IMG/VR virus record: IMGVR_UViG_3300003323_000052
Location: 1-64,000 of that record
DNA length: 64,000 bases
Strand: one strand, 5' to 3'
DNA from: a virus
Shown: positions 6,323 to 14,993 of the stretch, piece after piece
How positions within the stretch are numbered: position 1 is the stretch's first letter
Layout: each line of letters starts with the position of its first letter
Program-made: the position numbers and the translations under genes
Notes under the pieces: generated by a model
What the model saw: only the letters and a program-made list of their open reading frames with translations
The model's database searches: none
What the model was told of the DNA's origin: nothing

Positions 6323-7747
6323 GGCGTTCCTCAGCCAAGCTACCGAGATTCTTTACGGTGGTGCGGCTGGGGGAGGTGCTTAGCCCCTCTAGTCTAAATC
6401 TGGAGGGGCGAATAGAGTAAATCTCACCTGATGCGCTCTGCCGCAATCTCTTGGTGTACCGCTATACCGGGATTGCAGGTTTATATCTTCCGCCGCGTAT
6501 CGGATGACTTGGCTAAAAACCACATGGAAGGCCCGACCGGGTTCCCCTCCTTGCTGTCGGAATGGATTGAAGATAAGTTCGTAAAGATCAATTGGTCTAA
6601 GAACTTCATTGAGTTTTGGAACGGCGCAAAGATTCACCTTTGCCACTGCCAGTACGAAAAAGACCGATTCAAATATCAGGGCGCAGAGATTCACGTTCTG
6701 ATGATTGACGAATTAACGCACTTTACGGACGTCATTTATCGTTATTTGCGTGGTCGCTGTCGTTTGGGCGGGCTGAAAGTTCCTGAGCAATATATCGGAT
6801 TATTCCCGCGAATTATCAACGGATCAAATCCGGGCGGTATCGGGCACAACTGGGTCAAAGCAACATTCATTGATGAAGCTGCACCAATGGTTATTACTCA
6901 GCAAGAAAAGGCTGAGGGCGGCATGCGTAGGCAGTATATTCCTGCAAAGCTTGACGATAATCCAACACTAAAAGAAACTGACCCGGACTACGTTGACCGC
7001 TTGGAGGGTCTTGGTAATCCAGCTTTGATTAAGGCGATGCGCGACGGCGACTGGAATATCGTTGCCGGTGGCATGTTTGACGACTTGTGGAAGCAAGACA
7101 TACACGTCATTAAACCGTTCACAATCCCCGCTAGCTGGCGCATTGACCGTTCGTTTGACTGGGGTAGCAGCAAACCGTTTTCTGTAGGTTGGTGGGCTGA
7201 ATCTGACGGAACTGAAGCCATTATGGCTGATGGCTCTAAGCGCACTTTCCCTCGCGGCACACTGTTTCGCATTGCCGAGTGGTACGGGTGGAACGGCAAG
7301 CCAAACGAAGGCTTAAAAATGTCCGATGCCGGTATCGCAGACGGTATCGTAAAACACCAGATTGATTACGGCTTTGCTGACCGCGTAAAAGCAGGGCCAG
7401 CGGATAGTAGCATCTTTGACGAAACAAACGGCGACAGCCCGGCGAAGATTCAAGAGCGTCACAAAGTAAGATGGGAAAAAGCGGATAAATCCCCCGGCTC
7501 CCGCAAGCGAGGATGGCAACTACTAAGGGGTAGATTGCTCGCCTCACTTGCAGAGCGCATGGAAGAACCCGGATTATTCGTGTTTGATAATTGCCGACAA
7601 TTCATTCGGACAATTCCCGTACTGCCACGTGACGATAAAGACCCTGACGATATCGACACTGACGCAGAGGATCACATCGCCGATGAAACGCGATATCGAA
7701 TCCTCGCAATCAAGCGCATCGCAACTGTCGAGCAGCTACGGGTTTAA
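6291..7747 (+). CDS. terL: Terminase large subunit, interrupted in the Walker A motif by 41 nt
   Basis: The packaging ATPase/nuclease is read in two frames. From ATG 6291 the first 29 residues end with GGAAGGG, the first part of the Walker A loop, then Ala and TAG (6381). From AAA at 6419 in another frame the protein continues KSHLMR and runs to 7747. It has Walker B (VLMIDE) and the C-terminal nuclease acidic residues (FDWGSS, DHIADE). Joining codon 6375-6377 to 6419 gives a seamless 471-aa TerL with GGAAGGGKS, matching the family. A start at 6431 alone would lack the P-loop and could not hydrolyse ATP. How the gap is crossed is unknown. Confidence 0.9.
6378..6418 (+). other. 41-nt hairpin insert inside terL (bypass-element candidate)
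   Basis: The segment carries frame-0 TAG stops at 6381 and 6390 and, in the downstream frame, TAG at 6413. Bases 6383-6392 and 6400-6409 form a 10-bp stem (one G-U pair) with a 7-nt loop. The length is not a multiple of three. Its right part contains a second copy of the ancestral junction (TAAATCT then GGAGG, 6395-6406). Confidence 0.75.
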
Positions 7748-7969
7748 GAAAATCGAAAGATGGTTTTCAGGAACCGAGATTGTGTCGAACGGATATGTTT
7801 CGTTTGGGATAACGTTTTCGTTATCAAACGCAATCATATCAACGATGTAAATATGCCCCACAACAGGCATTTCAGTCGTTGCTACGCCTTTGATTCGCCC
7901 GATGCCAGAGATTGAATTCGGGCCAAGATTTACATTGACTAAATCCATGTGTTTGTATTTGAAGGTCAC
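7736..7969 (-). CDS. Hypothetical protein, 77 aa (minus-strand insertion module)
   Basis: Starts with GTG, AGGAG 8 nt upstream. Beta-rich, unrecognised. It is the last gene of a three-gene minus-strand cluster between terL and portal. Its 3' end overlaps the terL 3' end by 12 nt. Confidence 0.65.
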   Translation of the reverse strand: MTFKYKHMDLVNVNLGPNSISGIGRIKGVATTEMPVVGHIYIVDMIAFDNENVIPNETYPFDTISVPENHLSIFLNP

Positions 7970-8001
7970 GGCTCTCTCCTAGTTATTGGTAGTTGTTGAA
8001 T

Positions 8002-8019
8002 GCGCCCATTGAAGGGCGC
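8002..8019 (-). other. GCGCCC/GGGCGC hairpin between module genes
   Basis: A perfect 6-bp GC-only stem with a 6-nt loop between the 59-aa and 77-aa genes. It lacks a U-run on either strand, so it may attenuate or stabilise mRNA rather than terminate efficiently. Confidence 0.4.
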
Positions 8020-8030
8020 GGGTTGGATTG

Positions 8031-8210
8031 TTATTTGATTGTCATTAGTGCATCAAGCGGCAGGAAGAATTCGCCAGCGCCATGTTGCGAGTAATTGGCC
8101 GGGTTGACTGGTTTGACTTGTGCGCCATGTTCACCGCCTACAGTGCGGAAGGCCAGAATCACAAAAGTGCCAGCTTGTTTGCCTTTGACGATTTGATTAA
8201 CTGAGAACAT
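8031..8210 (-). CDS. Hypothetical protein, 59 aa
   Basis: Unrecognised small protein with an excellent GGAGG site before the ATG and a consensus promoter 39 nt upstream. Middle gene of the minus-strand module. Confidence 0.7.
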   Translation of the reverse strand: MFSVNQIVKGKQAGTFVILAFRTVGGEHGAQVKPVNPANYSQHGAGEFFLPLDALMTIK

Positions 8211-8248
8211 TTCCGCCTCCGTTGATTAAGTTGCGCTGCTATGAGTTC

Positions 8249-8276
8249 ATAATAGCACACAATCGGCGTTGTGCAA
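8249..8276 (-). promoter_or_regulatory. Sigma-70-like promoter with extended -10
   Basis: Minus-strand TTGCAC, 16-nt spacer ending in TGC, TATTAT. It gives the inserted 59-aa and 77-aa genes their own transcription against the late operon. Confidence 0.7.
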
Positions 8277-8336
8277 GTTTTGTTTGACCTATCTTAGCTA
8301 TGCAGCTAATTTGCGACACCGTATAAATAAACAGTG

Positions 8337-8543
8337 TTACTTCATGATTACGCGCAACGTGTGAAATACATACTCGACGCCATCAAGTTCCACAAGGCCA
8401 TCAGCGAGCATGTCAATTCGCTGAATAGTAAATTGCTCTGGAATGTGTTTCATTGAGCGCTGAGTAAATTCCTGCGACAGAATGTAATCGCCTTTCTTGT
8501 ATTTACGCTCAAGAATAAGGCGCTCCTTAGTTTTGGTCTTCAT
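8337..8543 (-). CDS. Hypothetical protein, 68 aa
   Basis: Basic N-terminus and a beta-rich remainder; no family recognised. AGGATAA lies upstream of the ATG. Its start faces the portal start 26 nt away. Confidence 0.7.
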   Translation of the reverse strand: MKTKTKERLILERKYKKGDYILSQEFTQRSMKHIPEQFTIQRIDMLADGLVELDGVEYVFHTLRVIMK

Positions 8544-8569
8544 ATTATTATCCTGACAATAAGTTAAAC

Positions 8570-9979
8570 ATGGCCGACGTTTCCACTAAAAATAGCACAG
8601 TAGACAAAATGGCCGAAGATTGGGCTATTGTCGAAGCATTGCTAGGTGGAACTGCGTCTATGCGTAAGCTTAGCACAAAGTATCTTCCGAAGTGGCCGAA
8701 TGAGGCGGAAGACGCATATGAGGCGCGAGTTAAGGCGTCTGTGTTGTTTCCTGCATACAGCAGGACGGTTGATACGCTGACAGGTAAGCCGTTCAGTAAG
8801 CCATTGACCTATTCCGACGATATGCCGGAACAGATGCAAGAATGGCTGAATGATGCTGATTTGCAGGGCCGTAATCTGCACGCATGCGCTGCCGATGTCA
8901 TGGAAAAGACGATTGGCAAGGGTATTGTAGGCGTTTTGGTCGATTACCCCCGCGTTGCCAATGTCCGCACCGTCGCAGAAGAAAAGCAAACCGGCTCCCG
9001 CCCGTACATCGTAGAGATTCGCGCAGAACAATTCATCGGCTGGCGCACTAAGCAAGAGAATGGCAAGACCGTTCTTACGCAATTCCGCTTCTGTGAGGTA
9101 GTGGAAGAAGACGACGGCGATTTCGGCGTTAAAAGCGTTGAACAAATCCGCGTGCTGGAGCCATTCCGCTGGGAGATTTGGCGTCAGACCGACAAGGGCA
9201 TTTGGTTTAAGTACGAAGAGGGCGTAACGACGCTCGATTTCGTTCCATTCGTGCCTTTCTATGGCAATCGCAAGGGATTCATGTATTCGCGCCCGCCAAT
9301 GATCGAGATGGCGTACATGAATGTCCAGCATTGGCAATCGTCTAGCGATCAGCAAAACATTTTGCACGTTGCTCGCGTCCCAATTCTGACCGTATCGGGC
9401 ATTACAGACGATTCCGGCTTTAAGCTGACTGTTGGCGCATCCGCTGCTGTAAAACTGCCCGTAGAAGGCAAGATGGAATTCGTAGAGCATTCCGGCGCGG
9501 CTATCGAGGCTGGCAAAGAATCGCTCGCGGATTTAGAAGAACAAATGCGTCAAGCTGGCGCGGAATTGCTCGTTATTAAGCCTGGTCAAATCACTGCAAC
9601 GCAAACCAGCACGGAAAACGCTGTCGGCATGTGCGCGCTTAACCGAATCGTCATGGATTCCAATGACGCATGGAATCAGGTCATTGACTACATGGCAATT
9701 TGGGGTGGGCTAGGTCAAGGCAATGGCGGCACCGTCAAAATCTTTAATGACTTCGCCGCACAAGCATTGCAAGACCAGAGTGCCGACATGCTACTGAAAG
9801 CTTGTGTTGCTGGCAAGATTAGCGACGAAACTTATATTACTGAAATGAAACGTCGCGGGCAACTCGCTGAAACGGTGAGCTATGAGGAAGAGAAAGAAAG
9901 AATTGAAGCGCAAGGCCCGGCGCTCGGCTCCCTCGGTTCCGACTCCCCAAATAACAATAGCGGAAACTCTAACGAATAG
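8570..9979 (+). CDS. Portal protein (DUF4055 family)
   Basis: This 469-aa protein has the size, position (after terL, before the MuF-like gene) and sequence character of the DUF4055 portal-like family. It has an N-terminal TLTGKPFSKP segment, a long alpha/beta body, and an Asn/Ser/Gly-rich flexible C-terminus. The portal forms the dodecameric DNA channel at one capsid vertex and docks terminase. Membership is from recognition of the family pattern. Confidence 0.85.
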   Translation: MADVSTKNSTVDKMAEDWAIVEALLGGTASMRKLSTKYLPKWPNEAEDAYEARVKASVLFPAYSRTVDTLTGKPFSKPLTYSDDMPEQMQEWLNDADLQGRNLHACAADVMEKTIGKGIVGVLVDYPRVANVRTVAEEKQTGSRPYIVEIRAEQFIGWRTKQENGKTVLTQFRFCEVVEEDDGDFGVKSVEQIRVLEPFRWEIWRQTDKGIWFKYEEGVTTLDFVPFVPFYGNRKGFMYSRPPMIEMAYMNVQHWQSSSDQQNILHVARVPILTVSGITDDSGFKLTVGASAAVKLPVEGKMEFVEHSGAAIEAGKESLADLEEQMRQAGAELLVIKPGQITATQTSTENAVGMCALNRIVMDSNDAWNQVIDYMAIWGGLGQGNGGTVKIFNDFAAQALQDQSADMLLKACVAGKISDETYITEMKRRGQLAETVSYEEEKERIEAQGPALGSLGSDSPNNNSGNSNE

Positions 9980-10091
9980 TGAATTCGTCATTATCGCATT
10001 TGATTTAGACGAACGCGGCAATAGAGTAAATATCCAAATACCGGGAATGCATATTGATCCGGTAACAGACGAATGGGTTTTTGATGACTGA
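9882..10091 (+). CDS. Possible 69-aa protein overlapping the portal 3' end
   Basis: The first half lies out of frame within the portal gene and is very basic. The second half fills the otherwise uncovered 100 nt before the MuF-like gene and reads as a plausible protein, ending in an ATGACTGA overlap. It may be an independent gene or be reached by frameshifting from portal. Start uncertain. Confidence 0.45.
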   Translation: MRKRKKELKRKARRSAPSVPTPQITIAETLTNSEFVIIAFDLDERGNRVNIQIPGMHIDPVTDEWVFDD

Positions 10092-11205
10092 CAGCGTAAA
10101 TGAATTGCTGCTAGATTCATCTATTAATCACTCGCATGATTTGGAGAATTACAAGAATCATGTCGTAGCAAAAATCGTAGCCTTGCTTAACCGCACGGAT
10201 GATGACCTTTTTGCGCAATTAGCTCGCGCATTAGAAAAACTTGATCCCGATCAATTCACAGTGCAACGTCTAGAGAAACTTCTAGACAGCATAAAAGAAT
10301 TGAATGCTCAGGCGTATCAGCAAATCGGGATGGAATTAACCGATGAGTTGAAAGACTTCACCGATTACGAGCTAGGCTTTCAAAAGCAATTGTTTGAATC
10401 GGTGATCCCGGCGCAAGTTTTAGCCGATGTGCGAATCGTAGGAGTTGCAGCGAATCAAGTCTATGCAGCAGCGATAGCGCGACCGTTCCAAGGCCGGTTG
10501 CTCAAGGAATGGGGCAAAAGTCTGGAAACTACACGAATGATCCGCATTCGTGACGAAATACGCATGGGTTATATCGAGAATCAGACTGTTTCTCAGATAG
10601 TTAAGCGTATTCGTGGCACTAAGGCTAACAATTACACTGATGGCGTAATCGAGATTGACCGTAGGCATGCGGAATCGGTTGTTAGGACTGCCATAGCGCA
10701 TACGGCTAACTACTCCAAAGAGCAAATGCTCAAAGCTAATAGCGACCTGATTAAGGCTATTGTTTGGGTTTCAACTCTTGACAATAGAACAACAGCTTAC
10801 TGCCGCATTAGGGATGGCCTGAAATACGAGGCAGCAGCGCCGCATAAACCAATTGGTCACAATGTCCCATTCTTCAATGGCCCTCCGGGTCATTGGGGCT
10901 GTAGGAGTACGACTACTTTTGTTACTAAGTCATGGAAAGAACTTAGTGGCGCGAATATTGATGAGTTCCTGCCATCCGTTCGCGCAAGCATGGACGGGCA
11001 GGTTCCCGCCGAAATGACTTATTCGCAATGGTTCGCAAAGCAATCTGCTGCGCGACAAGACGAGATTCTAGGCCCGACTCGCGGCAAGTTATATCGGGAC
11101 GGTGGTCTTGAATTGGAAGGCTTTAGTAACCTAAAAGGCAACTTATTTACACTCGACCAGCTCCGCGAACGTGATGCACAAGCGTTCAAAAAAGCTGGTC
11201 TGTAA
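10084..11205 (+). CDS. Head morphogenesis protein (SPP1 gp7 / MuF-like)
   Basis: 373 aa. The C-terminal third has the MuF-type signature: VRTAIAHTANYSKEQ, then TLDNRTTAYCRIRDG and GPPGHWGCRSTTTFV, with Cys and His spaced as in the family. These minor capsid proteins bind portal and enter proheads in small numbers. The ATG at 10084 is preferred over the TTG just before it. Confidence 0.88.
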   Translation: MTDSVNELLLDSSINHSHDLENYKNHVVAKIVALLNRTDDDLFAQLARALEKLDPDQFTVQRLEKLLDSIKELNAQAYQQIGMELTDELKDFTDYELGFQKQLFESVIPAQVLADVRIVGVAANQVYAAAIARPFQGRLLKEWGKSLETTRMIRIRDEIRMGYIENQTVSQIVKRIRGTKANNYTDGVIEIDRRHAESVVRTAIAHTANYSKEQMLKANSDLIKAIVWVSTLDNRTTAYCRIRDGLKYEAAAPHKPIGHNVPFFNGPPGHWGCRSTTTFVTKSWKELSGANIDEFLPSVRASMDGQVPAEMTYSQWFAKQSAARQDEILGPTRGKLYRDGGLELEGFSNLKGNLFTLDQLRERDAQAFKKAGL

Positions 11206-11294
11206 TACCGATTAAGTACAACGAAACCCTAATTATTCGTAGGGAATAATTGCACTTAATTTTCCTGCTGCTAGCGGATGCAATGCAGCGTAAC

Positions 11295-11328
11295 GGGCGG
11301 ATGCCCATTGTAATTAGGGCGGATGCCC
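11295..11328 (+). repeat. Two copies of GGGCGGATGCCC before the scaffold gene
   Basis: The 12-nt unit occurs at 11295-11306 and 11317-11328. Each copy is itself a small hairpin (GGGC-GGAT-GCCC). They lie just before the ATG at 11341, so they could hold the ribosome site in structure. Confidence 0.5.
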
Positions 11329-11340
11329 GGAAAGAAGCAA

Positions 11341-12123
11341 ATGAAACTCTTGATGGATGGCGAACACGCCGTATTGCGTAATGGTAAGCCTGTTTATGTT
11401 CTGGATGATGGGCGCGAAGTTGAGCATGATGCCGCTGCTACTGTGGCGAAAATCTCTCAGTTGAACGGCGAGAGTAAAAATCATCGCGAGGCTAAAGAAG
11501 CCGCAGAAGCAAAGCTTAAGATGTTTGAAGGCATCGAGAATGCAGAAGACGCGAAAAAAGCGCTTGAGCTTGCTAAAAACATTAAAGACGGCGAATTGGT
11601 GGCCGCTGGCAAAGTTCAAGAAATTAAGGATGCGGCGGCGCGTACTGCGCAAGAGCAAGTCGCGGCGGCAACTCGTGAAGCGGAAGCCAAACGTGTAGCG
11701 CTGGAAGAGGCTAACGCAAAGCTTACCGGTCAACTGAATAGCCATATCGTCGGCGGCTCGTTTGCTAATTCCAAATACATTCAAGAGAAACTTGCAATCC
11801 CGCACGACGTAGCACAAGCTATGTTCTCCAATCGCTTCAAGGTCGATAATGGCAAATTGGTTCCAATGGATGCAAGCGGCAACCCGATCTATAGCGCTGT
11901 GCGTCATGGCGAGATTGCAGATTTTGAAGAAGCAATCGGCATGATGGTAAATCAGTACCAAAACAAAGACATGATTATGAAAGCGTCGAATCAAGGCGGC
12001 TCTGGCGCTCGTCAAAGCGGTGGCGGCGGCGATAAAACCATGTCTCGCACTGAATTCGCTAAGCTTGACCCAACATCTCAAGCTAAAGCAATGAAAGATA
12101 AAGTCACTCTCGTAGATGGCTAA
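11341..12123 (+). CDS. Scaffolding-type protein (DUF6651-like)
   Basis: About 260 aa, with a short beta N-terminus, a long Ala/Glu/Lys coiled coil (residues ~25-135), and a C-terminal part with a Gly/Ser-rich linker. Its position directly before the major capsid gene and its coiled coil fit a scaffold that templates the procapsid. ATG 11341 has a GGAAAG site; an ATG at 11323 lies inside a hairpin repeat. Confidence 0.8.
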   Translation: MKLLMDGEHAVLRNGKPVYVLDDGREVEHDAAATVAKISQLNGESKNHREAKEAAEAKLKMFEGIENAEDAKKALELAKNIKDGELVAAGKVQEIKDAAARTAQEQVAAATREAEAKRVALEEANAKLTGQLNSHIVGGSFANSKYIQEKLAIPHDVAQAMFSNRFKVDNGKLVPMDASGNPIYSAVRHGEIADFEEAIGMMVNQYQNKDMIMKASNQGGSGARQSGGGGDKTMSRTEFAKLDPTSQAKAMKDKVTLVDG

Positions 12124-12159
12124 TGAATCCATTCCGTGTAGATTCTTCTGCGCGGATTT

Positions 12160-12266
12160 TTGGCCCTATTCGGTGGATTCCGAAGGGCGTATTGAGCCGG
12201 ATAGCTCGCTTGCTACACCCTAGTTAATTCACTTTTGTACACCAGCCGCTTAGTGCGGCTTTTTTA
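12160..12266 (+). terminator. Hairpin and intrinsic terminator between scaffold and capsid
   Basis: A GCCCT...AGGGC hairpin with inner TTCGG/CCGAA (about 12162-12187) precedes AGCCGC-TTAGT-GCGGCT (12244-12260) and a T-run. Partial termination or mRNA processing here would separate scaffold and capsid expression levels. Confidence 0.7.
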
Positions 12267-12284
12267 TTTTCAGAAAGGGCCAAA

Positions 12285-13439
12285 ATGGCTAATACTCTTA
12301 CTAGTCTGATTCCAGACCTGTACGAAGCTCTTGATGTTGTCTCCCGTGAGATGACCGGCTTCATTCCTGCTGTATCGCGCAATACCGGCGTAGAGCGTGC
12401 TGCTGTCAACGAATCTGTGCGAGTGCCTATCACTCCTTCGGCTTCGACCGCGACCAGCACCCCAGGCGTAACCGCACCTGACACTGGCGATCAGACTATT
12501 GATAACGTGGCAATCGCTATCACCAAATCCAAGCACGTTCCTGTGCGTTGGAATGGCGAAGAAACCAAAGGCCTGCAAAACGCTGGCACTTTCTCGACCA
12601 TCCAAGCCGACCGCTTCTATCAAGCAATGCGCGCTCTGGTGAATGAGATTGAGCAAGACTTGTGGCTCGAAGCTTACAAGAACTCCAGCCGCGCTTATGG
12701 TACTGCTGGCACCGCGCCTTTCGGTACTGCTGCTGATATGTCTGACTTCGCTGGTGTTCTGCGCATTCTGGAAGAAAATGGCGCTCCAGCCAATGACCTG
12801 CAATTGGTTCTTGGTCACGCTGCTGTCGGTAACCTGCGCGCTAAGCAATCCGGCCTGTTCAAAGTGAACGAAGCTGGTTCTAGCGATATGCTGCGTAATG
12901 GTATGACTGACCGCGTTATGTCGTTCGCGCTGCGTCACTCGCACCAAATCAGCACTCATACCAAAGGCACCGGCGCATCGTATCAATTGAACGATTCGTC
13001 TCTGGCTCTTGGCGATACCACTTTCGGCGCTGATACTGGCACCGGCACTATTCTGGCTGGTGACATTATCACCAATAGCCAGTCGGGCCGTGACTCCAAT
13101 AAATATGTTGTGACGACCGCACTGTCTGGTGGCTCCTTCTCCATTGGTAAGCCGGGTTCGCGCGTTCTGTGGGTTGATGACGACACTCTGGCTGTGGGCA
13201 ATACCTACACCCCGAACGTCGCATTCGCTCGCTCCGCTATCGTTCTGGCATCTCGTCTGCCAGCAATGCCAGAAGGTGGCGATATGGCTGATGACGCTGT
13301 GGTTGTTACCGATCCGCTGACCGGCCTGTCGTTCGAGGTTGCTCGCTATCGCCAATTCATGCAGACCGTGTACCACGTGCGTCTGGCATGGGGCGTTAAG
13401 GCGATTAAGCAAGAGCACATCGCAACCCTGATCGGCTAA
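12285..13439 (+). CDS. Major capsid protein (P22 coat-protein family)
   Basis: 384 aa starting MANTLTSLIPDLYEALDVVSREMTGFIPAV, the characteristic opening of P22-like coat proteins, and ending with a YHVRLAWGVKAI(K)QE region. It forms the HK97-fold capsomers. A central region (about residues 225-300) resembles the inserted domain of this family. Codons are C-ending and biased relative to neighbours, as expected for the most abundant protein. Confidence 0.9.
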   Translation: MANTLTSLIPDLYEALDVVSREMTGFIPAVSRNTGVERAAVNESVRVPITPSASTATSTPGVTAPDTGDQTIDNVAIAITKSKHVPVRWNGEETKGLQNAGTFSTIQADRFYQAMRALVNEIEQDLWLEAYKNSSRAYGTAGTAPFGTAADMSDFAGVLRILEENGAPANDLQLVLGHAAVGNLRAKQSGLFKVNEAGSSDMLRNGMTDRVMSFALRHSHQISTHTKGTGASYQLNDSSLALGDTTFGADTGTGTILAGDIITNSQSGRDSNKYVVTTALSGGSFSIGKPGSRVLWVDDDTLAVGNTYTPNVAFARSAIVLASRLPAMPEGGDMADDAVVVTDPLTGLSFEVARYRQFMQTVYHVRLAWGVKAIKQEHIATLIG

Positions 13440-13447
13440 TCCCGTAT

Positions 13448-13486
13448 ATCCCCGGCATTCTTAATTGAGTGTCGGGGATTTCTTTT
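13448..13486 (+). terminator. Intrinsic terminator after the capsid gene
   Basis: ATCCCCG (13448-13454) pairs perfectly with CGGGGAT (13473-13479), followed by TTCTTTT. It sits 9 nt after the capsid stop. Confidence 0.8.
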
Positions 13487-13497
13487 ATAGGTGACTC

Positions 13498-13797
13498 ATG
13501 GGACGTAAATCTAACGAACAAAAAGCGGCAGAAGAGGCGGCAAAAGTGATGCAAGAAGAATCGAGCGAAGCCAATCAGGATATGGCCGTATCGGAAGTTG
13601 AGCAAGCGGCAGAAACCGTTGCGGAAGTAGTAGAAGAAGTAGAAGAAAAAATGGAACAGATTGAAGAAGTAGAAGTCGTGCAAACCGTGCGTATGGTGCG
13701 ACATGCAGACTATGACGGTGATGGCGCAATGACTGCTGATGTGCATCCGCTGGAAGTCGATAACTACCGCATTGGCGGCTGGATTGTAGAGGAATAA
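13498..13797 (+). CDS. Hypothetical virion-region protein, 99 aa
   Basis: An acidic, Glu/Val-rich coiled segment (residues ~10-60) is followed by a small C-terminal domain with DYDGDG. It lies between capsid and putative decoration genes, so it may be a head protein. Family not recognised. Confidence 0.75.
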   Translation: MGRKSNEQKAAEEAAKVMQEESSEANQDMAVSEVEQAAETVAEVVEEVEEKMEQIEEVEVVQTVRMVRHADYDGDGAMTADVHPLEVDNYRIGGWIVEE

Positions 13798-13800
13798 AAA

Positions 13801-14076
13801 ATGGCACTGACTAGCATTAGCGGCACTATCACTACGGGCGGCGCGGCTCAAACTATTTCGGCAGCGAACGTGTATCGCAATGGTTTTTGGGTTCAAAACA
13901 ATTCGTCCGGTGATTTGTGGGTAAATGAATTGGGTAGCGCCGCTGCCGCTAGTCAACCAGCTATTAAGATTGCAGCGGGTCAGCTTTACGAATCGCAAAA
14001 GGGCGAACCATGCCCATATGCCATTTCCATTTTCGGTGCGACTACCGGCCAAGCATTTACTGCTCGGGAGTGGTAA
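13801..14076 (+). CDS. Putative head decoration-type protein, 91 aa
   Basis: Ser/Thr/Ala/Gly-rich beta protein of the sort that coats capsids. AAUAAAAAATG spacing makes it directly downstream of the previous gene. The structural role is inferred from composition and position only. Confidence 0.7.
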   Translation: MALTSISGTITTGGAAQTISAANVYRNGFWVQNNSSGDLWVNELGSAAAASQPAIKIAAGQLYESQKGEPCPYAISIFGATTGQAFTAREW

Positions 14077-14079
14077 GCC

Positions 14080-14481
14080 ATGCCACTTTACGGACTTTCT
14101 AGCGCATCGCCGCAAGGCAAGATTCTGCGATATAGCGCATCTAGCATAAATATTAATGCTGTCGCTGACGCAACTTCGTTCACTGGTCTTCCTGCTAAAT
14201 GGCGTCTGCGCAAGCTGACTGTTTATGACGCATCCACTACGCTTGCTACGAGTTTAGCTACTGTAGGCTGCTATACGGGCGCTGGCGCTACCGGATCGGC
14301 ATTGGCTGCACTCGCGCTCATTACGGGTCTTACGGCGGCTGCAAAGTGCGCTGATTTGACTTTGGCTGCTATCGCTGGGACTGATTATCAAACAGGCTCT
14401 ACATTGTATATACGCTGTGGCGTAGCTCATGGTTCCGCTGCAACCGTTTCCGTAGCAATTGAAATTGAAGATTTGACCTAA
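14080..14481 (+). CDS. Putative head structural protein, 133 aa
   Basis: Ala/Thr-rich, low-charge beta protein following the decoration-type gene. The C-terminal half reads as a jelly-roll-like series of strands. Decoration or head-fibre function is inference. Confidence 0.7.
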   Translation: MPLYGLSSASPQGKILRYSASSININAVADATSFTGLPAKWRLRKLTVYDASTTLATSLATVGCYTGAGATGSALAALALITGLTAAAKCADLTLAAIAGTDYQTGSTLYIRCGVAHGSAATVSVAIEIEDLT

Positions 14482-14483
14482 TC

Positions 14484-14993
14484 ATGACTTTGATTGTTGA
14501 GGATGGGACGGGACGCTCGGATAGCGAGTCTCTTTGCTCTGTTGCTTTTGCTGATGCATATCATGTATCTCGCGGAAATACTGTTTGGGCGGGGCTGACT
14601 ACCGATCAGAAGGAAATTAATCTGCGCCGCGCCGCTGACTATCTTGAGCAAACCTATGCTCAGCGATGGGCTGGTCTTCGTAAGAAAGGCACTCAAGCGC
14701 TCTCGTGGCCGCGTGATAATGTAGAAATTCTAGATACGTGGCCTTTGCAGTATTATCCAAACGATTCGGTTCCTTTATTGGTGCAAAACGCTTGCGCAGA
14801 ACTCGCATTAAAAGCAAATAGCGGTGATTTGGCCCCTGATGTGACACGAGTTAAGAAACGTGTTAAAACAGACGTATTAGAAGTTGAATACGCTGACAGC
14901 ACTACGCCTTATACTCGTTACCGCGCAATTGATAATATGCTTGAACGATTCTTCGGTGTTGGCAGCGCTAATATAGGGATTGTGCGCGCATGA
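14484..14993 (+). CDS. Head-tail connector (DnaT-like PF20557 type), 169 aa
   Basis: The pattern ADAYHVSRGN, then LRRAADYLEQTYAQRWAG and LSWPRDN matches a phage family named for DnaT-like proteins, but whose members sit in the connector region between capsid and tail genes. The role is therefore more likely neck adaptor than DNA replication. It overlaps the next start by 4 nt. Confidence 0.8.
   Translation: MTLIVEDGTGRSDSESLCSVAFADAYHVSRGNTVWAGLTTDQKEINLRRAADYLEQTYAQRWAGLRKKGTQALSWPRDNVEILDTWPLQYYPNDSVPLLVQNACAELALKANSGDLAPDVTRVKKRVKTDVLEVEYADSTTPYTRYRAIDNMLERFFGVGSANIGIVRA

Noticed and set aside
6378-6418. Ordinary single frameshift or sequencing slip in terL
   Set aside because: The gap is 41 nt with stops in both frames and an ordered hairpin; it cannot be explained by a one- or two-base error, though an assembly error is still possible.
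12270-13418. Long open frame antisense to the capsid gene
   Set aside because: It mirrors the biased codon use of the capsid gene, lacks a ribosome site and has no protein-like domain pattern; similar antisense frames (8642-9490, 11314-12132) were also discarded.
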